From Ardenticatenaceae bacterium (GTDB taxonomy: Bacteria; Chloroflexota; Anaerolineae; Promineifilales; Promineifilaceae): a stretch of DNA of 64,000 nucleotides. Below are positions 34,230 to 42,167 of the stretch, piece by piece. Position 1 is the stretch's first letter, and each line of letters begins with the position of its first letter. The DNA is taken from assembly GCA_020634215.1 (NCBI GenBank), contig JACKCD010000021.1, positions 32,104 to 96,103 on the forward strand, written 5' to 3'. Below the pieces are notes generated by a model. That model did no database searches and was not told where the DNA came from. It saw only the letters and a list, made by a program, of their open reading frames with translations. The position numbers and the translations under genes were made by a program.

Positions 34230-36695
34230 TTATGCCGTTGGCAACTGCACAATCAACGTCTTGTCACTTGTATCACCACTAAGACCCGCCACCGGCTGCC
34301 CCAGCTCCGTGTAGCCCGTGACCGTGTAGTGATAGGCAAAGCTGCCGTTGCCATTGGGCGACACCAATGACACCAGCGCGTCGTTCAATTGGCTAGGGGT
34401 AAACAAAGCCGAATCCCGGTCGGGAACCTCACCCATGCTTTGCAAATCCACCTTGAGTGCCGCCAGCCCGTTGAGCGTGGCCGATGGCAGCTTGACGCGA
34501 ATGCGGTTGGTGCTGCCCACGCCGTCGGAAATGACCAGAGCGCGATCAACGGCCGTTTGCGCCTCACCCACAAACACCGACCCATCCAGCCGAATCACCG
34601 TCGTCTCGTAGCTGTAGCCGGTTGGCTCGGCCGCCAGCGTTGGAATCTGGATCGTCTGGCTGCGGAGCGCGTCGGGGGTAAAGACGTGCTGCACGTGGCG
34701 CGTGTATCCGCTGTCGTCCTCTTGGTAGGTGATGTCCACCACCGCTTCCAGCAGCTCCTCGGCATCCAACAGCGGCACCAGCCGCACCGATAGCAACCCC
34801 TGGAACGGCTCGTTGACCACCAGCGTCTCATCGTCCGATGTTTGCCATTCCTGCACCACGCGCAAATTGTTTGCCATGAAGTAGGTTAACCGATATTGGT
34901 AGCGGCGTAATTCGGGGTCGGACAGTCGCAGCCGCCAATGGCGACTCGCCTCGCCGGGGCGCAGGATCATCGTTTTCTCATGGTGGAATTCGTTGGCCGT
35001 GTCTTCATAGAGCAGTTCTACCTGCACCTGGCTCACGTCGGCCACGTCAATTTCGCCCAGCGTCACCTCCACATCCAGCAGCCCAATTTCGTCCAGCGGG
35101 TTGAGCGTGAGCTGGCGGGCGCGGCTGGTGCGCCACGGCGACACCACATGCGCCTCCTTGCCCACCCAGGGGGAATCGGGTTTGAAGTGGATGTCAAGCT
35201 GGTAGCGGTAGCTCAAATCTTTGGCCTCGTTGAGCCAACTGTTGAACGTGTGCGGCGTGAGTTCGGTGGGGCGGAAGACAAAGCCGTCTACATGGGTTGG
35301 CTCGATGCCTGCGGCGCGGTTGCCGGGGTATTCGAGGTTAACGCCAACGGCCGTTATTCCCGCCACCTCCAAATCGCCACCCAGCGAAACGGTCGCCACC
35401 AGCCGCGTAAAGAAGTCGTCGTCCAAATCCACCTCCTTGATCGCCCGATCTGGGTCCAGACCGGCGGTGATGGTGGAGAACAACCCTTGCGGGGCGGCTT
35501 GGCTGGCAACGGCCGTTTGCATCGAATAATCAAAGGTACGAATCTTTAGCTCATCCTGATGATAATACTTCAGCGAAAAGCCAATGTGGATGGGGGAAAT
35601 TTCCGATGCCGGGTTATTCGTTCCCGCCGCCGCCGTGCCACCGCCACCCGCAGAAGCGGCCGTGCGGTTCATCTCCGTCGTCGAACGCTCGCCGCTGCTC
35701 AGGTCGGTGGCGGCGGGGGCGGCAGTGGGTGCGGTGGCCGTGGGCGTGCCGCGCTGCGGCGTGGCCGGGGCCGACTGGACGGCGTTGAGGCCACCAAACA
35801 GATTTTGCAGTTGCCCCAACAGGCCACCATTGTTGGTGCGCGTCATAAAGCTGGGCGGCTCCAGCGCCGACTGGAAGAACTCTTTGAGCAATTCCTGCTG
35901 GAACCATTTGAAGGCATCGTCCGCCTGCTTGCGTAAATCCTCATCGTCGGTGAAGTTGATCACCTCAACCTTGATGTGGCCTTCATCGCGCAGCTTTTGG
36001 AAGGCGGCGGCGATTTCGGCCGCCAGCGACACCATTTGGATTTGGCCGCGTGCGCCAAACTCCACCTCCAAATGGTCGTAGATGCGGCGGTAGTCGGCGG
36101 TGATGCGGACGTTGAACGCCGGCCGCAGCCCCAAAAATTCCAGATCGTAGATAACCCCAACGGGGCTGATGCCCGCCCGCAGTGCCGCCTCAAACAGGGT
36201 TGCCCCTTCCCGCGACAAAATCAGCGAGAAGGTGGCGCGGTTAAAGCCAAAGAGGGAAGGTTTGCTGGTGCCATAGACCTCTTCAAAAAAGGTGAGGCCA
36301 CGCGGTTCGTTGGCCGCCGCACCGTCGGCATCGGCGGCATCTTTGCTAATAGAAAGGCGCACCGACCCTTTGCGGAACTGAATGGGGGCCAGCTTCACGT
36401 CGCCATCGGCAAAGCGGCGTAGTTCCCGCTTCATGTCGTCCAATTGGTCATCGGTCACGCCCAAATCCACGGTGAAGGCGAGAAAGCCGCCGCCCAGCGA
36501 TTCATCCTTGTCAGGGTCAAAATCCACGTTGTCGGTGATGTCGCGCCGATATTTAAGGAAGACAAACTCCGGCGTGCCGTCGTTGAGAGCCAAACGGGGC
36601 CGTTCGGGAACATAGTAGAACATGTCGGGATCCTGGTGATCCCGGTAAATCATTAGCCCGTTGATGGGGCCGATGGGTGAGTCTAGGTATAACAT
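34230..36695 (-). CDS. Array paralogue A: large beta-repeat protein, family unknown
   Basis: An 821-residue protein with no signal peptide. The N-terminal domain (about 1-280) shows the shared family landmarks: FYYVPERPRLAL near 28, GGGFLAFTVDL near 68, GVIYDLEFLGLRPAFNV near 182. A low-complexity Ala/Thr/Gly linker (about 310-365) follows, then VDLDDDFFTRL near 440 and four tandem beta-rich repeats of about 90 residues, each with V-x-V-x-L-x-Y, a W-x-x-x-L-x-D turn and Y-x-Y-R-L-T-Y. AGGAG 8 nt before the ATG supports the start. It is the last gene of the array. I do not recognise the family. Confidence 0.75.
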   Translation of the reverse strand: MLYLDSPIGPINGLMIYRDHQDPDMFYYVPERPRLALNDGTPEFVFLKYRRDITDNVDFDPDKDESLGGGFLAFTVDLGVTDDQLDDMKRELRRFADGDVKLAPIQFRKGSVRLSISKDAADADGAAANEPRGLTFFEEVYGTSKPSLFGFNRATFSLILSREGATLFEAALRAGISPVGVIYDLEFLGLRPAFNVRITADYRRIYDHLEVEFGARGQIQMVSLAAEIAAAFQKLRDEGHIKVEVINFTDDEDLRKQADDAFKWFQQELLKEFFQSALEPPSFMTRTNNGGLLGQLQNLFGGLNAVQSAPATPQRGTPTATAPTAAPAATDLSSGERSTTEMNRTAASAGGGGTAAAGTNNPASEISPIHIGFSLKYYHQDELKIRTFDYSMQTAVASQAAPQGLFSTITAGLDPDRAIKEVDLDDDFFTRLVATVSLGGDLEVAGITAVGVNLEYPGNRAAGIEPTHVDGFVFRPTELTPHTFNSWLNEAKDLSYRYQLDIHFKPDSPWVGKEAHVVSPWRTSRARQLTLNPLDEIGLLDVEVTLGEIDVADVSQVQVELLYEDTANEFHHEKTMILRPGEASRHWRLRLSDPELRRYQYRLTYFMANNLRVVQEWQTSDDETLVVNEPFQGLLSVRLVPLLDAEELLEAVVDITYQEDDSGYTRHVQHVFTPDALRSQTIQIPTLAAEPTGYSYETTVIRLDGSVFVGEAQTAVDRALVISDGVGSTNRIRVKLPSATLNGLAALKVDLQSMGEVPDRDSALFTPSQLNDALVSLVSPNGNGSFAYHYTVTGYTELGQPVAGLSGDTSDKTLIVQLPTA

Positions 36696-36712
36696 GGTGG
36701 TAGTCTCCTAAG

Positions 36713-36795
36713 AGGTAACAAGTAACAAGTTGCAGGCGGCAAGTCGTGTGTGTAACGACAGGTGACTTGCCACTTGCCACTTGTAACTTGTAACA
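36713..36795. repeat. R2 hairpin repeat in the array
   Basis: Arms GTAACAAGTAACAAGTTGC... and ...CACTTGTAACTTGTAAC around a short loop, between paralogue A and the peptidase-like gene. This is the fourth R2 copy. Confidence 0.8.
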
Positions 36796-36798
36796 AAA

Positions 36799-38505
36799 TT
36801 AACCAACGGCCGTTCCCGCATTCCAATATCCCTTAATCCAGGTCAGCAAATCGGCTTCGCTGATGGATTCGAGGGTGGCGGAAGCGTCGTCGTAGCGGCG
36901 GGGTGGGTTGGTGGCGGTGCTGCCCGTGGCCGCTGTGGGGTTGCTGCCCGCGTATTGGGGGTTTTTGAAGAAAACACGGCCGTTTTCTCGCCGCACCGCC
37001 AGCACCACATGCCCAAAGTTGTAGGGCTGGCTCCAATACATGGCCAATGGAATGGGCTGCTGCGCCGCGTCAATGGTGCTGAGGAAGCCGGTGCGTAGGC
37101 CGGGCTGCGCCGCCTGGTTCGCCGTCTGCGTCGTGTTGGGGATGTAGTTGGTGGTAAAGGTGGCGTTGAAAATCCCTTCCAGCCCGCGATCCGTCTCATC
37201 CGACATCAGCCCACCGGCAATGGTTTGCTGAAAAACGGTGTTGATGCCGTTGGGGGCATTGGCAGCGGCGGTGGTGCTGTAGGCGGGGAAGCGGCTGCCC
37301 TGGGCATATTTCAAAATGGTGGATTGAAAGGCCAGTTCGGCGTTGGTGCGGACAAAAAACGGGTTGGTTTGGGATCCGGCGTAGCGGGCGACCTGGAAGA
37401 TGCCGGGGGGAATGGAAACGGCCGTTCCGTTTGCCAGCGTCGTTGCCCCACTGCTGCTCAACAACCCCACCTGCAAGCGGACATATTCCGACGGGTTGAG
37501 GGTGAGCAGCATCGTTTGCAGCGAGGTGGGGGAGCAAGTGCCAGCCGCCCCCTGGTTGATTTGGCCGTTGGGGTCCAAAATTTCGGTGACGACATCGCTT
37601 ACCAGTTCGGCCGGCGTGGCCGCCCCCACAATGTCGGGATGGGGGGTAATGTTGAGCAGGGCCAGCAAGTTGTCAATCAGCGTCTTGCCGCCACGCAGGT
37701 CGGTTTGGACAAGGGCCGGAATGGTGATGTTGCTGCCGCGCTGGATGCGGCGACTGAGCAGGCGGGGCAGTTGCCGCCGCGCCGGGCCGCCTAGCAGCCA
37801 CAGCTTGAGCAATTTGCCCCGCTGCGCCGCGCTGGTGATTTCGGTTTGGAAGGTTTGGTGCCCAAAAATGGCGACCAACGCCTGCCTGTCGGCCGAGGAT
37901 TCGTCCAGGTTGTGCCAGAACCAGCGCAGCAGGGTACTCCACAAGGTGTCGAAGCCGGTGATGCCGCCCATGGCGTTAACGGCCGTTTCGTCCGGCACCA
38001 CCATCGCCGTTGGTGAGGCGCAAATAGTCAAAATGTTGAGGTGGGGCGCGTCCACGTTGCCACTAATGGCCGAATCGAGCGGCCAGACGCGGGCGGTGGA
38101 GCCGCCGGGCGGGGTGACGCGCACTCGATAATAGAGTACGCGGGTAAAACGGCTACGCGGCGGGGTGTTGCTGGACTTCAACGTTTCCTGCACGTAGCCA
38201 TCCCACAGTGCCTGCGGCATTGTCCACACGGCGCGGTTGCCACTGAGAGTGATGGTTTGGGCGGGGACGGTGATGTGGCGGCTGCTGCCGTTGTCGTCAG
38301 TGATGGTCTCGTTAAAGGCGACATCGCTGCTGTAGTAGCGCAGATTGTCGGGCGCGACGTAGCTGGCGGGGGCCAGCAGGGCGGCCGGGTCCCAGGCGAG
38401 TTCAACAACGGCCGTTCCGTTCTCATCCGCCATAATTTCAAACGTCGGTGGCTGGGTGTCACCCGGCCAGCTTGCCAATAAGGGTCGAATACGTAACCAG
38501 TTCAT
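36799..38505 (-). CDS. Putative papain-fold (C39-like) cysteine peptidase in the array
   Basis: A 568-residue protein without signal peptide. The C-terminal half holds a Q-G-A-A-G-T-C-S-P-T-S-L-Q block (Cys about 323), then N-F-G-H-V-V-L-A-V (His about 499) and a downstream F-K-N-P, which fits the Cys-His-Asn/Asp order of papain-fold peptidases such as C39. The N-terminal 300 residues are a beta-rich region (ASYVAPDNLRYYSSDV, later VLYYRVRVTP) plus a helical segment with no recognised motif. GGAGG precedes the ATG. In the array it may process the neighbouring paralogues; this is inference from location. Confidence 0.6.
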   Translation of the reverse strand: MNWLRIRPLLASWPGDTQPPTFEIMADENGTAVVELAWDPAALLAPASYVAPDNLRYYSSDVAFNETITDDNGSSRHITVPAQTITLSGNRAVWTMPQALWDGYVQETLKSSNTPPRSRFTRVLYYRVRVTPPGGSTARVWPLDSAISGNVDAPHLNILTICASPTAMVVPDETAVNAMGGITGFDTLWSTLLRWFWHNLDESSADRQALVAIFGHQTFQTEITSAAQRGKLLKLWLLGGPARRQLPRLLSRRIQRGSNITIPALVQTDLRGGKTLIDNLLALLNITPHPDIVGAATPAELVSDVVTEILDPNGQINQGAAGTCSPTSLQTMLLTLNPSEYVRLQVGLLSSSGATTLANGTAVSIPPGIFQVARYAGSQTNPFFVRTNAELAFQSTILKYAQGSRFPAYSTTAAANAPNGINTVFQQTIAGGLMSDETDRGLEGIFNATFTTNYIPNTTQTANQAAQPGLRTGFLSTIDAAQQPIPLAMYWSQPYNFGHVVLAVRRENGRVFFKNPQYAGSNPTAATGSTATNPPRRYDDASATLESISEADLLTWIKGYWNAGTAVG

Positions 38506-38530
38506 GTAAAACCTCCGATAAGGGTGGGGA

Positions 38531-38599
38531 GTAATCGGTAATCGGTGATCAGTAATCAGTTTGCTACACTGATTACCGATTACTGGTTACTGATTACCA
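38531..38599. repeat. R3 hairpin repeat (GTAATCGGTAATCAGT / ACTGATTACCGATTAC), copy 1
   Basis: Iterated GTAATCAG/GTAATCGG words followed after a short spacer by their reverse complement. It abuts the stop codon of the following array gene. R3 is used repeatedly in this region (39694, 47561, 48500, 58578). Confidence 0.85.
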
Positions 38600-38602
38600 T
38601 TT

Positions 38603-39682
38603 TTAACTTCCAACACAACAATACATTTCTATACCCGCCACCTCCCCCCGCCACAGTTCCACCTCAACGGCGCGACCGATGCGGGTGGTGAGGCTGGTGG
38701 GTTGGGTGGTGAGGGCGAGTTTGTAGAGGGCTTCGGCAAAACGGCCGTTTCCGCCAAGTTGCTCAATCGTTTGCGCCAGCCGCTGGTGCTTGCCCGGTTC
38801 CTCTGGCTGTCGCGCCCAAGCCGTGGTGCCAACCCGCACCCTGTCCGGCTCCGGCAACGCCACCGAAATGCTCCACGGGCGGCTGCGTGGGGAAATGGAC
38901 TGGCCGAAGAGGGGGGTGAGGGCGGCAGAAACGGCCGTCCAGCCCTGCGGCAGGCCGTAGGCAACCAGGGCATCGGCGGGGGTGGTTTGCCGGTCTAGCT
39001 GCCAGGTTATCCAGGACGACGGACGACGGACGATGGACGACGGATGATTTGGGGTGGTCTGTGGTCTGTGGTCTGTGGTCTGTTTGGACAACGGACGACG
39101 GACGACGGACGACGGACAGTCCTCAGTGGTCAGTGGTCTGTGGTCTGTCGTCTGCCCCACTGGCGACTGACACTTAAAAATACGTCCGCGTGGCCCCAGG
39201 GCGGCATGGGCGCGGCGGAAAGCATCTTCGGTAGCGGTGATTTGGCTGAGGGTGCAGGCGGCGTGCCAGGCGGCGGTGGGGGTGCGGAGGTAAACGGCCG
39301 TTAATTCCTGCCTTTGATAGATGGGAGATGATTGACCGAGGACCGAGGACGAAGGACGGAGGCCATAATTCATGCTTTCGTCGTCCGTCGTCCGTCGTCC
39401 GTCGTCCGTCATCCCAATCTGCGTATGTAGCCACCGCTGCCCACCATCTTCCCCATCCGCCAACCGCTGTACCAGCCGTAGTTCCCGGTCGCCGGGGGCG
39501 GCCAGTGCCAGCAGCAGCGTGCTGCCAGCGTCAATGCAACTGCGGTCAGAGTGGGGGGAGAAACGGCCGTTGGCCGCCTGCTGCGCCACCAGCCGCGCTT
39601 GCCGTCCCAATCCTGTCAGCAGTGCTGCCTGAAAGAGGAAGTCGGTTGTGGGTGTTTCGTGCCGTGCTTGTGTAAGAATCAT
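38603..39682 (-). CDS. Array gene of unknown function, carrying in-frame repeat insertions
   Basis: A 359-residue protein that I cannot assign. The N-terminus (MILTQARHETPTTDFLFQAA) and C-terminus (AVEVELWRGEVAGIEMYCC) look protein-like. The middle (about residues 90-100 and 175-225) is encoded by tandem GGACGAC and GGTCTGT words at 39014-39160 and 39379-39415, giving Arg/Thr/Asp/Ser-rich filler such as QTTDHRPLTTED. The frame stays open, so the repeats were tolerated or the gene is being eroded. It lies between two paralogue genes; possibly a small accessory protein. Confidence 0.55.
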   Translation of the reverse strand: MILTQARHETPTTDFLFQAALLTGLGRQARLVAQQAANGRFSPHSDRSCIDAGSTLLLALAAPGDRELRLVQRLADGEDGGQRWLHTQIGMTDDGRRTTDDESMNYGLRPSSSVLGQSSPIYQRQELTAVYLRTPTAAWHAACTLSQITATEDAFRRAHAALGPRGRIFKCQSPVGQTTDHRPLTTEDCPSSVVRRPLSKQTTDHRPQTTPNHPSSIVRRPSSWITWQLDRQTTPADALVAYGLPQGWTAVSAALTPLFGQSISPRSRPWSISVALPEPDRVRVGTTAWARQPEEPGKHQRLAQTIEQLGGNGRFAEALYKLALTTQPTSLTTRIGRAVEVELWRGEVAGIEMYCCVGS

Positions 39683-39693
39683 GTTTTTTCTCT

Positions 39694-39779
39694 AGTAATC
39701 AGTAATCAGTAATCAGTTATCAGTTATCAGTCTACCGATTACCGATTACCGATTACCGATTACTGTTTACCGATTACAG
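39694..39779. repeat. R3 hairpin repeat, copy 2 (supplies a stop codon)
   Basis: Long arms of AGTAATCAGTAATCAG and CCGATTACCGATTAC words. The final GATTACAG includes the stop codon of paralogue B at 39774-39776. Confidence 0.85.
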
Positions 39780-42068
39780 TTCCGGCGGCACCGACGACAG
39801 CAGCAAAAACGTATCCCGCGAGGAAAAGGGGCCGACGTGCTGCTCAAAACCGGTGTCCAGGATATAGGTCAGCTCATAGCTGTAGTCACGCATTCCGGCA
39901 TCTTGCAGCTCCAGCCGCCAAATTTCCCCCTTGCCCGGCGCGGCAAACATCATTTCCTGCTCCGCTTGGTAGCCATTAAACGCATCGTGGTATTTCAGGC
40001 ACAGCCGAATCCGCTCCACGCCATTTTCCGCCAGCGGCGGCCCCAGCAGTTCCGGCTGCACTTCCATCAGCTTGGCATAGACCGCGCCCACGGGCAGCGT
40101 CGTTTTCTCGGCCTGCATCCAGCCCGTTTGGGTGACGTTGCCAGCCGCATCAATCAGCAGTTGGCTGTACCAATAGCGACGCTGGGCGGGGTCGGCCAGC
40201 GGCACGCGCCACTGGTGCAGTTGGTTGATGTTGCTCTGGTCAATGAAGAGGGAGCCAAATTCGCGCACGCTGTTGGCTTCGTCAATGTATTTGAAATCCA
40301 CGATCAGGTTCATGATTTCGGCGCGGTTGCCCGCCACCAGCACCCGTACCGTCAGGTAGTCGTCGGCGGGGTCGGTGATAAACACGGTGTCGTCGAGGGT
40401 GGTGCGCCAATCTTGCTCTAGCCGTTTGCCGTTGAGTCCGAGGTAGGTGAGGCGATAGGAAACGGCCGTTCCTGCCCCAGCCCGCGTGCGAAAAGCAAAG
40501 GGAAGCTGCTGCTTGCTTTCATCCAACAAGGCCGCGTCTTCGTGCGTCCAGCCCGTTTCCGTGTCTACATAGCGCAAATGGACATGCACCTGCGGGTAGC
40601 GGTCGAACGGGAAGCCGCGCACAAGCTGGGCTTCGACTTGGCGGGTTTGGTACAGTTCGCGGGGGGAGAGGATGAGTAAACGGCCGTTATGTTCGCGCCA
40701 ACCAGTGGAAACGGCCGTTTCTGGCCCCGGCAGTGCCTCCGGCCGAAAATGCACCGTGTAGCGATAGCGCACGTTGTTACCCACCTCCGGGTTATACCAC
40801 GCCGCCTTATGCACCCGCTTTTGTGTCTCATCCAACAAAAACGACCAGCTAACCGGGAACGTTTCCGGCTCTTCTTCCGGCAGCAGCCCGTAGTAAACAT
40901 CGGTGCTGATGGCGTGAATGCCGTCGGTGGCAAAGTCCGCATTGGCCGAAATGTCAAACCCCAGCTCCTCCCACATCGCGTCCTTGCCGTCCACCACCGT
41001 CACCACGTCGTCGCGGGTCAGGTTATAATCCTCAAAAAAGAGGCTCAGGTGAGCCTGCGGGGCGATGTGGCGCGAGACGGCCTTGAGCATGGTGTAATCT
41101 ACCGCCAGCGTTCGCACCTGCGTCATGTTTAGCTCCAGCCGCGAGTAGCCCACGCTCGGCCAATGGTGAATCAGATTCACAATTTGCCGCGCCGTTTGCA
41201 GTCCCTCCATCGCTCCGCCGTCGGTGTCAAGCTGATTGGGGTTGGTCACAGGTTTGAAGAACTTCTCCAAGACAAATTCTTCCAACTCCTTCCGCACCGC
41301 CTTAAACTCCGACTCCATCCCCTCTTCATCCACCCCTTCCAGCGAGGCGGTGAAGGTGATGAGCTGTTTTTCTTCCAGTTCATCAATGATTTCGGCGGTG
41401 TTGATTGAGACAAAAACGAGGTCAACGGCGTATTTTTCGCTGATGTGGTGGTAGACCTGTTCCCAGTCGGCCTCCACGTGGACGTTAAACGCCCGCTGCA
41501 AGCCTGCATATTCCAGGTCGTAAACCACCCCGGCCGGGATAAACCCTTCAAACGCCCCCAGCATCAGTGCCGCCGCTTTTTTGCTGAGCATGGCGCTAAA
41601 GATGGCGCGGTTTTCGCCGTAGAGTGACGGCACGCCACTGCTTTCCAGCATGGGCACCCATTTCGAGACCGGCTCTTCGGCCGGTTCTTCCCCTGCGGCG
41701 GGGGGCGGCTGGGTCACTTTGTCCAAAAACATCAGCCGCACGCTGCCGCTACGGTAGGGCAGGGGAGCCAACCGGGGGGGCATATCGAGCGAGAGGTCGG
41801 TCTGGATTTTTTGCGCCACTTTGTTGAGCGTCGCTTCCGGCCAGGCCAAGCTGGTGTCGAACACCAAAAAACCAGCGGCGTGTTCTTCTTCCGGCGGCAC
41901 TTCGTCCAGATTTTCGCGGAAAATAAGCAGCCGAATCGCCGGACGGCCGTTTTCGTCCACCGCTAACTTTGGCCGATTGGGTAAGTAATAAAACTGGCGC
42001 GGGTCATGGTAGTCGGCCATCACCGGCACGCCTTCGTACATATAGTAGGGGGGGTGGAGGTATAACAT
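39774..42068 (-). CDS. Array paralogue B: large beta-repeat protein, family unknown
   Basis: A 764-residue protein of the same family. Landmarks: FYYLPNRPKLAVDENGRPA (about 27), AAGFLVFDTSLAW (about 63), AGVVYDLEYAGLQRAFNV (about 178). Here the VDLDDDFF junction is replaced by VVDGKDAMWEELGF (about 355), so this paralogue has diverged at that site. Four beta repeats follow, e.g. VHVHLRYVDTETGWTHEDAA and RYWYSQLLIDAAGN. The stop codon comes from repeat R3. AACGGCCGTT occurs three times within 250 bp (40462-40718) and is read in more than one frame. Confidence 0.75.
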   Translation of the reverse strand: MLYLHPPYYMYEGVPVMADYHDPRQFYYLPNRPKLAVDENGRPAIRLLIFRENLDEVPPEEEHAAGFLVFDTSLAWPEATLNKVAQKIQTDLSLDMPPRLAPLPYRSGSVRLMFLDKVTQPPPAAGEEPAEEPVSKWVPMLESSGVPSLYGENRAIFSAMLSKKAAALMLGAFEGFIPAGVVYDLEYAGLQRAFNVHVEADWEQVYHHISEKYAVDLVFVSINTAEIIDELEEKQLITFTASLEGVDEEGMESEFKAVRKELEEFVLEKFFKPVTNPNQLDTDGGAMEGLQTARQIVNLIHHWPSVGYSRLELNMTQVRTLAVDYTMLKAVSRHIAPQAHLSLFFEDYNLTRDDVVTVVDGKDAMWEELGFDISANADFATDGIHAISTDVYYGLLPEEEPETFPVSWSFLLDETQKRVHKAAWYNPEVGNNVRYRYTVHFRPEALPGPETAVSTGWREHNGRLLILSPRELYQTRQVEAQLVRGFPFDRYPQVHVHLRYVDTETGWTHEDAALLDESKQQLPFAFRTRAGAGTAVSYRLTYLGLNGKRLEQDWRTTLDDTVFITDPADDYLTVRVLVAGNRAEIMNLIVDFKYIDEANSVREFGSLFIDQSNINQLHQWRVPLADPAQRRYWYSQLLIDAAGNVTQTGWMQAEKTTLPVGAVYAKLMEVQPELLGPPLAENGVERIRLCLKYHDAFNGYQAEQEMMFAAPGKGEIWRLELQDAGMRDYSYELTYILDTGFEQHVGPFSSRDTFLLLSSVPPEL

Positions 42069-42080
42069 AAGAGCCTCGGA

Positions 42081-42166
42081 AAATTGAGAATAGGGAATTA
42101 AGACTTGAGAATGGAGAACGGGTCATTCATTCTCAATTCTCAATTTCCCATTCTCTATTCTCAATT
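42081..42166. repeat. Hairpin repeat (GAGAATAGGGAATT / AATTCTCAATTC)
   Basis: Arms of ATTGAGAATAGGGAATT and CCCATTCTCTATTCTCAATT words with a short loop, between paralogues B and C. A separate word family from R1 but the same architecture. Confidence 0.75.
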
Positions 42167-42167
42167 G

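Noticed and set aside
38531..39779. CRISPR-like array from the GTAATCAG repeats
   Set aside because: The repeats are short iterated words with an inverted partner and no unique spacers of even length; no cas genes are nearby.
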